Made by a program: the position numbers and the translations under genes. This document shows, in pieces, positions 1 to 6,411 of a stretch of 10,775 bases of DNA (positions within the stretch are counted from its first letter, which is position 1; the number at the start of each line of letters is the position of its first letter). The DNA lies in assembly GCA_023380955.1 (NCBI GenBank), contig JAMCTB010000102.1:1-10775 (forward strand), written 5' to 3'. Origin of the DNA: Chloroflexota bacterium. Lineage in GTDB: Bacteria > Chloroflexota > UBA6077. The notes beneath the pieces were generated by a model, which worked only from the letters and a program-made list of their open reading frames with translations, was not told where the DNA came from and ran no database searches.

Positions 1-1
1 T

Positions 2-1078
2 TTCGATCCGGCGGCCGCCGTTGGCGTCAAGGAAGCCCGCCGCATGGATCGTTTCGTCCAGCTGGCCGTCGCCGCCGCCCTGGAGGCGCTGCGGGATGCG
101 GACCTCACGATCGACGGGTCCAACGCCGAGTCGGTGGGGGTCATGATGGGCTCCGGCATCGGGGGCATAGCCACCCTGATTGAGCAGGCCCGGGTTCTGG
201 ACAGCCGGGGACCCGATCGGGTGAGCCCCTTCCTGGTCCCGATGATGATCGTGGACATGGTCGCCGGCCAGGTCTCCATCCACACCGGAGCCAAGGGTCC
301 CAACTTCTCCGTGGTCTCCGCCTGCGCCACCAGCGCCCACTCCATCGGCGAGGCCTACGAGGTGATCAAGCGAGGCGACGCCAAGGCCGTCATCGCGGGC
401 GGAAGCGAGGCGCCCATCGTCCCGATCGGTCTGGCCGGGTTCACCGCTCCGCGGACCCTCTCAACCCGGAACGCGGAACCCCAGCGGGCAAGCCGCCCCT
501 TCGATGCAGAACGAGACGGCTTCGTGATGGGCGAGGGCGCGGTCGTTCTCATCCTGGAATCGCTGGCCAGCGCCCAGGAGAGGGGAGCCCGAATCTATGC
601 GGAAGTGACGGGCTATGGGGCCACCGGGGACGCCTACCACATCACGGCTCCGGCCGAGGGTGGCGAGGGGGCAATGCGCGCTATGACCATAGCTTTGAAG
701 AAAGCGGGCCTCGCCCCCGAGGATATCGACTACATCAACGCCCACGGCACTTCCACGGTCATCAACGACAAGCTGGAGACCATGGCGATCCGGAACCTCT
801 TCGGCCGGCGGGCCTACGACGTCGCTATCAGCTCCACCAAGTCGATGACCGGCCACCTCTTGGGCGCGGCCGGCGCCATGGAGGCCATGGTTTGCGTCAA
901 GGCGATCCTGCACTCGGTGATACCCCCGACGATCAACTACGAGCACCCGGATCCCGAGTGCGACCTGGACTACGTCCCCAACGTGGCCAGGGAGAAGAAG
1001 GTCCGGGCGGCCATGTCCAACTCCCTAGGCTTCGGTGGCCACAACGCCACCCTGTTGTTCGTCGCATTCGAGAAGTAA
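2..1078 (+). CDS. fabF: 3-oxoacyl-ACP synthase II (FabF), 5' end missing
   Basis: Elongating beta-ketoacyl-ACP synthase: condenses malonyl-ACP with a growing acyl-ACP in the cytoplasmic type II fatty-acid pathway. The reading frame is open to the left edge. The residues before the first ATG (position 44) read FDP...KEARRMDRF, a conserved internal FabF segment, so that ATG is internal and the true start lies upstream; roughly 55 N-terminal residues are missing compared with the usual ~410. The thiolase-fold catalytic set is complete: nucleophile Cys in SACATSAH (codon 323-325), His in NAHGTST (743-745), Lys in KSMTGH (839-841) and His in the same motif (854-856). The C-terminal [14 protein letters not shown] signature is present and the gene ends with TAA. 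It is probably the upstream member of an operon with accB and fabH. Family assignment is secure; FabF versus FabB is judged from overall motif style. Confidence 0.95.
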   Translation, partial: FDPAAAVGVKEARRMDRFVQLAVAAALEALRDADLTIDGSNAESVGVMMGSGIGGIATLIEQARVLDSRGPDRVSPFLVPMMIVDMVAGQVSIHTGAKGPNFSVVSACATSAHSIGEAYEVIKRGDAKAVIAGGSEAPIVPIGLAGFTAPRTLSTRNAEPQRASRPFDAERDGFVMGEGAVVLILESLASAQERGARIYAEVTGYGATGDAYHITAPAEGGEGAMRAMTIALKKAGLAPEDIDYINAHGTSTVINDKLETMAIRNLFGRRAYDVAISSTKSMTGHLLGAAGAMEAMVCVKAILHSVIPPTINYEHPDPECDLDYVPNVAREKKVRAAMSNSLGFGGHNATLLFVAFEK

Positions 1079-1091
1079 ACGTAACAGACCG

Positions 1092-1158
1092 GTCCTGGGT
1101 GCTGAGTCCTACGTCCTGAGGTTGAGCACCCAGGACTGAGCACTGAGGGCTCAGCACT
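1092..1158. repeat. Short-motif repeat cluster with a 12-bp inverted repeat between fabF and accB
   Basis: The spacer between fabF and accB is built from variants of a 7-8 base word in both orientations: GTGCTGAG (1099-1106), GTCCTGAG (1113-1120), GACTGAG (1134-1140), CACTGAG (1141-1147) and CTCAGCAC (1150-1157). It contains a perfect 12-bp inverted repeat, 1092-1103 against 1125-1136, with a 21-nt loop. In addition CTCAGCAC at 1150-1157 is the exact reverse complement of 1099-1106, so two alternative hairpins can form. There is no T-tract, so it does not look like an intrinsic terminator. It may be a dispersed intergenic repeat, an mRNA stability element or a processing site; the function is unknown. 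Confidence 0.6.
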
Positions 1159-1169
1159 TGGTAGGAGAG

Positions 1170-1634
1170 ATGGCCGAACAGGGCAACTGGGCATCGGTCC
1201 TTACAGGGGTCCTCCAACAGATGGCCAAGACCGACGTCACCGAGCTGGAGGTGCGCCAGGGCGACCTTCGGCTGAGGTTGCGTCGCGCCCTCCAGCCTGC
1301 CTCGTCGTCACCCTACCCGACCAGGCCGGCTCCTGCCGACGCCTCACCCCTGAGTGTGGAGAGGCACCACCGGGTCGCCGCGCCCCTCACGGGGGTCTTC
1401 TACGCGGCGCCCAATCCCTCCAGCAAGCCCTACGTCGCGGTCGGCGACTGGATAGAGCCCGACACCGTCGTGGGTCTCATCGAAACGATGAAGGTGTTCA
1501 ACGAGGTGGTGGCCGACTGCCGGGGGCGCGTGGCTGCCATCCTGACCCAGCAGGACCAGTTGGTCCACGCCGGAGACGTTCTCCTGCTGGTCGACCTCGA
1601 CGCCAGCCCCGACCAGGGCGAGGTCGCCCCATGA
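1170..1634 (+). CDS. accB: Biotin carboxyl carrier protein of acetyl-CoA carboxylase (AccB)
   Basis: Carries the biotin that is carboxylated by biotin carboxylase and then used by carboxyltransferase to make malonyl-CoA, the building block for FabF and FabH. The 154-residue protein has the AccB layout: an N-terminal helical segment (about 1-40), a Pro/Ala/Ser-rich linker (about 41-65), and a C-terminal biotinyl domain (about 70-144) beginning APLTGVFYAAPNPSS. The biotin-accepting Lys108 lies in ETMKVFNEV, a variant of the usual E(A/S)MKMMNE. ATG at 1170 is chosen because AGGAG sits just upstream (1163-1167), although spacing is short; a TTG at 1158 is in frame but has no ribosome site. The stop overlaps the fabH start as ATGA, implying translational coupling. 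No accC follows, so the other carboxylase subunits must be encoded elsewhere. Confidence 0.93.
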   Translation: MAEQGNWASVLTGVLQQMAKTDVTELEVRQGDLRLRLRRALQPASSSPYPTRPAPADASPLSVERHHRVAAPLTGVFYAAPNPSSKPYVAVGDWIEPDTVVGLIETMKVFNEVVADCRGRVAAILTQQDQLVHAGDVLLLVDLDASPDQGEVAP

Positions 1635-2623
1635 CCAACTTCGTTCGGATCGCCGGATGGGGAAAGTGCCTGCCCTCCCAGATCCTCTCCAACCACGATC
1701 TAGAGAAGATGGTCGACACCTCCGATGAATGGATCAGAAGCCGCAGCGGGATCTCCGAACGGCGGATCGTGTCGGAGGAGGAGTCCACCGCCACCATCGC
1801 GACGGCAGCCGCCCAGGAAGCCCTCGAGCGGGCGGGCATCGAGGCTGCGGATCTGGATCTGATAATCCTCGCCACCTTGACCCCCGACTATCCCGGCCTG
1901 CCGGCCACCGCCTCCCTGGTTCAGCACGCTTTGGGCGCCTCCAACTGCGGTGCTTTCGACCTGGTAGCCGGTTGCTCCGGCTTCGTTTACGGCCTGGTCA
2001 CCGGAAGCCAGTTCATCCAGAACGGCGCCTGCCGCAACGTCCTGGTGATCGGGGCCGAGGCCCTCTCTCGGGTGTTGGACTGGAAGGATCGAACCACCTG
2101 CGTGCTGTTCGGAGATGGGGCGGGGGCGGTAGTGCTCAGCGCCACCGACCGGGAGGGGGGTCTTCTCTCCTTCGTGCTCGGCTCCGATGGCGCGGGCGCC
2201 CAGCATCTGATCATCCCGGCGGGCGGCAGCCGCAACCCGGCCACTCACGAGACGGTGGAGCAGCGACAGCACTACATCAAGATGAACGGGCGGGAGGTCT
2301 TCAAGTTCGCCGCCAGGATCCTGCCCAGGGCTTTCAACGAAACCCTGGAGAAGGCAGGGGTGAAGGCCGAGGAGGTGGACCTGCTGATACCTCACCAGGC
2401 CAACATTCGGATCATCGACTCCGCCCGCGAGAGCCTCGCTCTGGCCGAGGACGCGGTATACGTGAACGTCAGCCGCTACGGCAACACCTCGGCGGCCTCG
2501 ATCCCGCTGGCCCTGTGCGAGGCCCTCGAGGAGGACAAGATAGCACCGGGATCGCTGCTGGCCATGGTGGCTTTCGGGGCCGGCCTGACCTGGGGCTCAG
2601 CCCTCTGGCGCTGGCAGGGATAA
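1631..2623 (+). CDS. fabH: 3-oxoacyl-ACP synthase III (FabH)
   Basis: Starts fatty-acid synthesis by condensing an acyl-CoA primer with malonyl-ACP; in many bacteria this enzyme chooses straight or branched primers. The full-length 330-residue protein begins with the family's IAGWGKCLPS and DEWIRSRSGISERR segments. The catalytic triad is intact: Cys115 in AGCSGF, His255 in PHQANIRI and Asn285 in YGNTSAAS. GDGAGAVVL (161-169) is also typical. It begins with ATG inside the end of accB (4-base overlap), so it is co-translated with the biotin carrier. Its TAA stop touches the 48-bp palindrome that separates it from the convergent dgkA gene. Primer preference cannot be read from the sequence. It is not a HMG-CoA or chalcone synthase relative, since the FabH-specific N-terminal motif and triad are all present. 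Confidence 0.96.
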   Translation: MTNFVRIAGWGKCLPSQILSNHDLEKMVDTSDEWIRSRSGISERRIVSEEESTATIATAAAQEALERAGIEAADLDLIILATLTPDYPGLPATASLVQHALGASNCGAFDLVAGCSGFVYGLVTGSQFIQNGACRNVLVIGAEALSRVLDWKDRTTCVLFGDGAGAVVLSATDREGGLLSFVLGSDGAGAQHLIIPAGGSRNPATHETVEQRQHYIKMNGREVFKFAARILPRAFNETLEKAGVKAEEVDLLIPHQANIRIIDSARESLALAEDAVYVNVSRYGNTSAASIPLALCEALEEDKIAPGSLLAMVAFGAGLTWGSALWRWQG

Positions 2624-2670
2624 CGGTTGTTGTGAATGCCGGCTGCGCAGCCGGCATTCACAACAACCGT
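2623..2670. repeat. Perfect 48-bp palindrome between convergent fabH and dgkA
   Basis: Positions 2623-2646 and 2647-2670 are exact reverse complements with no central spacer (centre GGCTGC/GCAGCC; outer arms begin ACGGTTGTTGTG). The left edge is the last base of the fabH stop codon. The right arm contains the last codons of dgkA and its stop (Arg-Leu-Leu-TGA, 2658-2669). In RNA from either strand it would fold into a hairpin of more than 20 bp. There is no clear run of T after the stem on either strand, so it is not a textbook intrinsic terminator, though it could end or protect both converging transcripts. A REP-like or MITE-like dispersed palindrome is the main alternative. Confidence 0.85.
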
Positions 2671-3008
2671 GGTATGAAGACCAACAGCCCCACCGCCACC
2701 GCTCCGAGTGCCGTCACCAGAACGGCCCCGGCCGCCACATCCTTCGCTATCCCGATCAGGGGATGGTAGCTGGTGACGGTGGCATCGGCCAGCGCCTCCA
2801 GGGCAGTATTCACCGCCTCCATAGCCAGGACCATGGAGATGGTCAGCACCAGGACCACCCACTCCAGGGGACCCAGCCGCAGCCACAGCCCCGCGCCCAC
2901 CACCACCAGGGTGATCGCCAGATGGATCCTGGCGTTGCGCTGAGTCTGGAAGAGGTAGAAGACGCCCCTGAAGGCGTCGCGGAAGCACTCAACTAGTGTA
3001 CGGGGCAT
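2658..3008 (-). CDS. dgkA: DgkA-family membrane lipid kinase (undecaprenol/diacylglycerol kinase)
   Basis: Small integral-membrane kinase that phosphorylates undecaprenol (Gram-positive type) or diacylglycerol, feeding lipid carriers back to cell-wall synthesis. The 116-residue length fits the family. Visible family signatures are QRNARIHLAI (23-32), the catalytic block MEAVNTALEALAD (63-75, with Glu64, Asn67, Glu71, Asp75) and AKDVAAGAVL (88-97). Three hydrophobic segments lie at about 29-45, 48-63 and 93-113. ATG at 3008 is preceded by AAGG with suitable spacing. The gene lies 53 bases after ybeY, as in Gram-positive clusters, which favours the undecaprenol kinase role. Oddity: the last three codons and the TGA stop lie inside the 48-bp palindrome shared with the end of fabH, so the C-terminus may have been set by that element. 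Confidence 0.9.
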   Translation of the reverse strand: MPRTLVECFRDAFRGVFYLFQTQRNARIHLAITLVVVGAGLWLRLGPLEWVVLVLTISMVLAMEAVNTALEALADATVTSYHPLIGIAKDVAAGAVLVTALGAVAVGLLVFIPRLL

Positions 3009-3061
3009 GAGCCTTCATCACCCTGTCTGGCAAGCGTCACAATCACCCCGTGGACCTGCCC

Positions 3062-3601
3062 TCAGTCCTGGCCACGCCCCAGCCCCAGCCTCTGCAGCAC
3101 CTTCTCCTCCTCCTGCCTCATCCGGCCGGCCTGGGCAGGGCCCTCGTGGTCGTACCCCAGCAGGTGCATCACCCCATGCACCACCAGGAAGGCCAGCTCC
3201 CGCTCCAGGGGGTGGCCGTACTCCCGAGCCTGCTCCACGGCCCTGGGGTAGGAGATCACGATGTCCCCCAGGGATAGGGGCTCCTCGGGGGGTTGGGGGA
3301 AGAGGACCCTGGGTTTCTCCGGGCTCTCATACTCCTGAAGGGGGAAGGAGAGCACGTCCGTCGGGGCATCGATCCCTCGATACTCCCGGTTCATCTCCCG
3401 GATCCCCTCGTCGTCGGTGACGATGAGCCCTACTGCGACCGGTCCCCCGGGCCAACGGCCCGCCGTTGCCTCTTCCAGGACCGACTCCAGGAAGGGGCGG
3501 TTCACCTCCCCTTCCACGGACTCCTCCACTTCCCACTCCACGACCAGGAGCGGCTGCCCCTCAGGCGGGGACTTCTTGGGCTGGCTTGGGGGGTTCTCCA
3601 A
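3062..3601 (-). CDS. ybeY: Endoribonuclease YbeY (rRNA maturation factor)
   Basis: Zinc-dependent endoribonuclease of the UPF0054 family, involved in 16S rRNA 3'-end maturation and ribosome quality control. The metal site HGVMHLLGYDH is complete (His142, His146, His152 when numbered from 3601), and the upstream TDVLSFP (81-87) and LGDIVIS (111-117) motifs are typical. The start is uncertain. The longest frame begins with TTG at 3601 and overlaps the end of pgpH by 41 bases. Its first ~17 residues are proline- and lysine-rich and unlike the family. GTG at 3541 (residue 21, giving VEWEVEES...) fits the usual YbeY N-terminus better but has only a weak, distant purine-rich site. Either way it is tightly coupled to pgpH, and dgkA follows. 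Confidence 0.92.
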   Translation of the reverse strand: MENPPSQPKKSPPEGQPLLVVEWEVEESVEGEVNRPFLESVLEEATAGRWPGGPVAVGLIVTDDEGIREMNREYRGIDAPTDVLSFPLQEYESPEKPRVLFPQPPEEPLSLGDIVISYPRAVEQAREYGHPLERELAFLVVHGVMHLLGYDHEGPAQAGRMRQEEEKVLQRLGLGRGQD

Positions 3602-5699
3602 GGAGCTTATCCTTATCCGCCTCCGGCGCCGGCAGCGCCGGGGGGTACTCGATCCGAGGGTGGTACATGCCCATCAGGATGGAGGTAAAGGCAATCTTGG
3701 TCTCCTCCACGTCCCGCATGGTGAGTTCGCAGTCGTCCAACTGGCCCTCGGCCACCCGCTCGTCCACCACCTTGCGCACCAGGGCCGCCACGACCTCTGG
3801 AGAGTGGTCTTTGGCCGATCGCACCACCGCCTCCACCGAATCCGCCAGCATCACGATGGCCACCTCTTTGCTGCGAGGCCTGGGGCCGGGGTAGGAGTAC
3901 TGGGAGACGTCCACCTGGCCGTCGCCCTCCCGCGAGGCCTGGTTGAAGAAGTAGCTGACCAACCGGGTACCGTGGTGCTCGCCGATGAACTCCGTCACCC
4001 TGGGCGGCAGCTTGTACTTCTCCGCCATCTCCAAGCCATCCCGCACGTGAGCCGCCACGATCCGGGCACTGGTCTGGGGATCCAGGGAGTCGTGGACGTT
4101 CTTCCCGTCGAACTGGTTCTCGATGAAGAAGTAGGGTCTGGCCAGCTTCCCCACGTCGTGGTAGTAGGAGCCCACCCGTACCAGCAGGGCATCCGCACCG
4201 ACCCGCTCCGCCGCACGCTCCGCCAGGTTCCCCACCATGATGCTGTGATGGTAGGTGCCGGGCGCCTCGTTTAGCAACCGCCGCAGCAGGGGCTGGGTGG
4301 GATCGGACAGCTCCAGCAGCTGCATGGTGGTGGTGATCCCGAACAACCGCCCCAGCAGACTGAAGGTCCCGACCGTCAGGGAAGCGGACAGCAGGCCGTT
4401 AACCACGGAAAGGCCACCCATCAGGGCCAGCCCAGCCCAATCGTCCTCTTTGGTCATGAGCCGGAAGACGAGGATGACCGCGAAGCTACCTAGAGCCACC
4501 ATGGCACCGGCAAGAAAGTAGGAGTGGAGCCTGTCGCTTCGCCGCACGCCCAGGGTGCCCAGCACCGCTCCCACCACCCCGATGGCGGCCACCTCCAGGG
4601 AGTTGCTGGCGATGCTGGCCACCACGATGCTCAGCACCACCGTTACCAGCAAGGCCAGTTGGGCCTCCAACAGGGTGGCCAGCAGCATGGCCACCGCCGA
4701 GATGGGGAAGAGGTACGCCCAGTAGGGCCTGCCCGGCAGCACCGCCTTCGCGGCCAGCACGGAGGCCAGGATCACCAGAGCCACCAGCAGCAATCGCCTC
4801 TCGTGGACCAGGAGGGTGGGGTCGAAGACCCAGATGTAGCCCGCCAGCAGCACCACCACGATCAGCGCCAGCAGCGCCGAGGCAGAGATGGCGTGGTAGT
4901 CCACCGCGGGATTCCGAAGCCCGAGGGCCTCCAGCTTCTCAAGGTCGGTCGCCCTGACCACGTCCCCTTCCCGAAGGATGACCTCTCCCTTCTCGATGGT
5001 CTTGCTGACGGGCGCCACCGCGTCCTGGGCCTCCTTCCGAAGCCTCTCGGTCTCGGCGGGATTGGGGGAGTAGTTCACCCTGGCGAACTGTTGCACCAGG
5101 TCCGCCGCCAGCTCGCGATCCTGGTCCACCGGTAGCGCCGCGAACCTGGCCATGGCCTCGCCCCGCAGGCTGCGCAATCTCTCCGAGGTGATCTTCTCGC
5201 TCAGCAGCTCGTAGAGCACCCGTGGAGCGTTGGTGGCGACCGCCTGCCAGCGAGGGTCCTCCATGCGCGAGATCAGCGACAGCTCGTCGTCGGAAAGGTC
5301 GAAGTCCAAGGCCTTCCGGACCGCGATCTTCTTGGCGTCCAGCATCATCACCGTATTGCCGCGGACCGCCCCGATGTTCTGCAGGGCCACCGACATCTTG
5401 CCCCGCTGCTGGGAGGCAACGCCGGGGTCGAAGACGAAGACGTCCTGGACGCTGTTGGCGGCCCTCTCTCGCTCGGCCTTGGTCTCGATGGCAGAGACGT
5501 ACTGGATTCGCTTGGGCGCCCGGATGTTACTGGAAGTCACGTCACCTTCGCGGAGCTCGTACCGGCTAGGAAGAAGATGTACAGAGAGAATGAAGGTCAG
5601 GCCCGCTGCCAGCCCCGCCACCAGCAGGATGAGGCGGGCAAGCCTCCGGCCATCCAGCTCCGGCCGGCCATGGGGGAGACTGCTGTCTCTCAAAGCCAC
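3561..5699 (-). CDS. pgpH: 7TM-HD family membrane phosphohydrolase (PgpH/YqfF, probable cyclic-di-AMP phosphodiesterase)
   Basis: In Listeria and Bacillus, relatives hydrolyse the second messenger c-di-AMP at a cytoplasmic HD domain tethered to the membrane. The 712-residue protein shows the full architecture: one N-terminal membrane helix (about 21-43), an extracytoplasmic 7TMR-HDED region (about 45-268), seven hydrophobic segments (about 270-455) and a C-terminal HD domain (about 475-685). Metal-binding residues are visible: His484/485 in YHHSIMVGN, His514-Asp515 in YYHDVGK, His551, His575/576 in GEHHGT and Asp620 in LADSVEAVVRS. The start is GTG at 5699, preceded by a GAGGGTGG-like ribosome site; no ATG occurs early in the frame. 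The last 41 bases overlap the longest ybeY frame. The C-terminal tail after about 685 is Pro/Ala/Lys-rich. c-di-AMP specificity is inferred from family. Confidence 0.92.
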   Translation of the reverse strand: MALRDSSLPHGRPELDGRRLARLILLVAGLAAGLTFILSVHLLPSRYELREGDVTSSNIRAPKRIQYVSAIETKAERERAANSVQDVFVFDPGVASQQRGKMSVALQNIGAVRGNTVMMLDAKKIAVRKALDFDLSDDELSLISRMEDPRWQAVATNAPRVLYELLSEKITSERLRSLRGEAMARFAALPVDQDRELAADLVQQFARVNYSPNPAETERLRKEAQDAVAPVSKTIEKGEVILREGDVVRATDLEKLEALGLRNPAVDYHAISASALLALIVVVLLAGYIWVFDPTLLVHERRLLLVALVILASVLAAKAVLPGRPYWAYLFPISAVAMLLATLLEAQLALLVTVVLSIVVASIASNSLEVAAIGVVGAVLGTLGVRRSDRLHSYFLAGAMVALGSFAVILVFRLMTKEDDWAGLALMGGLSVVNGLLSASLTVGTFSLLGRLFGITTTMQLLELSDPTQPLLRRLLNEAPGTYHHSIMVGNLAERAAERVGADALLVRVGSYYHDVGKLARPYFFIENQFDGKNVHDSLDPQTSARIVAAHVRDGLEMAEKYKLPPRVTEFIGEHHGTRLVSYFFNQASREGDGQVDVSQYSYPGPRPRSKEVAIVMLADSVEAVVRSAKDHSPEVVAALVRKVVDERVAEGQLDDCELTMRDVEETKIAFTSILMGMYHPRIEYPPALPAPEADKDKLLGEPPKPAQEVPA

Positions 5700-5716
5700 T
5701 CTTCAACCACCCTCTT

Positions 5717-5743
5717 CTGCGGCTACCTGCGGTCTCCCCGCAG
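5717..5743 (-). other. Possible alternative hairpins in the pgpH leader
   Basis: In the 87-base stretch between the yqeY terminator and pgpH, the word CTGCGG occurs twice on the + strand (5717-5722 and 5727-5732), and both copies can pair with CCGCAG at 5738-5743. In pgpH mRNA this gives two mutually exclusive stems, the second ending close to the ribosome site (about 5706-5714). This could be leader control or chance in GC-rich DNA. I see no clear promoter in this leader. Confidence 0.3.
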
Positions 5744-5786
5744 CCCTTCACCGCTAATAGCTGGGTTGCCACGGTTGATTGCCACC

Positions 5787-5831
5787 GAAAACAAGACAGG
5801 CACGCCGGTGGATCTCCACCGCTGTGCCTGT
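5787..5831 (-). terminator. Intrinsic terminator downstream of yqeY
   Basis: On the - strand an 8-bp stem, ACAGGCAC with GTGCCTGT (+ strand 5824-5831 and 5796-5803), encloses a two-base internal mismatch and an inner 6-bp stem, CGGTGG with CCACCG, closed by a 4-base loop. It is followed by a T-rich tail, CTTGTTTTC (5787-5795). It starts 12 bases after the yqeY stop codon. It separates yqeY from pgpH, so downstream expression would depend on incomplete termination or an unseen promoter. Confidence 0.82.
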
Positions 5832-5843
5832 GGAAGCGGAAGA

Positions 5844-6290
5844 CTATCGCGGCAGCAGATCGCGCACCACGTCAGCAATAACCTGGCCCTCGGCTCGCCC
5901 CTTCAACTGGGGGGCCAGCTTCGACATCACCTTGCCGAAGTCGCCCGGTCCTTTGGCCCCCACCTGCGCGATGACGGCCTCGGCAGCCTGAACTATCTCC
6001 TCACGGGACATCTGTTGGGGCATGTAGGTCCGAAGGATCTCCAACTCCTCCTGCTCCCGAGCCGCCAGTTCAGGCCGGTTGCCCTTGGTGAACTCCTCGA
6101 TGGACTCCCGTCGCTGCTTGATCTGCCGGGAGAGCACGCCGACGACGTCCTCGTCGGTCAGCGGTTTCCCTTTGGCTATCGCCTCGTTGACGATAGCTGC
6201 CCGAGCCATCCGGATGGTAGAAACCCGGACCGCCTGACGCTTCCGCATCGCGTCCTTGAGGTCCTCCATCAACTGCTCGTTCAAACCCAT
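5844..6290 (-). CDS. yqeY: GatB/YqeY domain protein
   Basis: A 148-residue stand-alone YqeY protein, related to the C-terminal tRNA-binding-type domain of GatB (amidotransferase subunit). Its exact cellular role is not established; a link to tRNA or translation is inferred from the domain. Family features visible are the N-terminal LMEDLKDAMRKRQ (7-19), VSTIRMARAAIVN (23-35), the central QIKQRRESIEEFTKGNR (56-72), ELEILRTYMPQQMSREEI (81-98) and the C-terminal GKVMSKLAPQLKGRAEGQ (119-136). ATG at 6290 has an excellent GGAGGAG ribosome site (6297-6303) with 6-base spacing. It is driven by a consensus promoter and followed by a strong terminator, so it may be monocistronic. In many bacteria rpsU lies upstream of yqeY; here it does not, as the next gene upstream is the divergent larA. 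Confidence 0.93.
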   Translation of the reverse strand: MGLNEQLMEDLKDAMRKRQAVRVSTIRMARAAIVNEAIAKGKPLTDEDVVGVLSRQIKQRRESIEEFTKGNRPELAAREQEELEILRTYMPQQMSREEIVQAAEAVIAQVGAKGPGDFGKVMSKLAPQLKGRAEGQVIADVVRDLLPR

Positions 6291-6316
6291 CTCGAACTCC
6301 TCCGCGCATTCGACGA

Positions 6317-6346
6317 ATTATAGGTATCCGTCTCAAAAAGTGTCAA
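6317..6346 (-). promoter_or_regulatory. Sigma-70 type promoter of yqeY
   Basis: On the - strand, TTGACA (6341-6346) and TATAAT (6317-6322) match the housekeeping consensus at all twelve positions with an 18-bp spacer. Predicted transcription start is about 6310, leaving a leader of about 20 bases that carries the GGAGGAG ribosome site. The surrounding bases are AT-rich compared with the rest of the window. Confidence 0.88.
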
Positions 6347-6350
6347 GAAA

Positions 6351-6379
6351 TTGCCACTTCCCAGGCGGCGTGCTATCAT
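6351..6379 (+). promoter_or_regulatory. Sigma-70 type promoter of larA
   Basis: TTGCCA (6351-6356) and TATCAT (6374-6379) lie 17 bp apart and each match consensus at five of six positions. The -10 box is preceded by TGC, an extended -10 element. Predicted start is about 6386, some 26 bases before the larA ATG at 6412. It is back to back with the yqeY promoter; the two -35 boxes are only 4 bp apart. Confidence 0.72.
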
Positions 6380-6390
6380 CCGGCCGCCTG
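6362..6390. promoter_or_regulatory. Candidate operator: inverted repeat around the larA -10 box
   Basis: CAGGCGGC (6362-6369) and GCCGCCTG (6383-6390) form a perfect 8-bp inverted repeat with a 13-bp spacer. The half-site centres are 21 bp apart, two helical turns, and the -10 hexamer lies in the spacer. This geometry fits a dimeric repressor that blocks RNA polymerase. No regulator gene is adjacent, so its identity is unknown. Confidence 0.5.
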
Positions 6391-6411
6391 AGCTGCTATG
6401 AAGGAGTCCTC

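Noticed and set aside
1729..2769. 346-residue open frame on + strand overlapping fabH
   Set aside because: It lies in another frame of fabH and its translation is dominated by Gly, Arg and Pro, as expected for a GC-rich shadow frame; fabH has an intact catalytic triad.
4524..5135. Gln/His-rich open frame on + strand inside pgpH, resembling a low-complexity repeat protein
   Set aside because: It is the antisense of the hydrophobic membrane helices of pgpH; the Gln/His richness comes from the complement of Leu/Val/Ala codons.
5577..6323. 248-residue + strand frame covering the pgpH-yqeY region
   Set aside because: It runs antisense through a promoter, a terminator and the yqeY gene and has no ribosome site or recognisable domain.
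6256..6411. Upstream extension of the larA frame by 52 residues
   Set aside because: The stretch contains both divergent promoters and the AAGGAG ribosome site for the ATG at 6412, and the extra residues are unlike LarA proteins.
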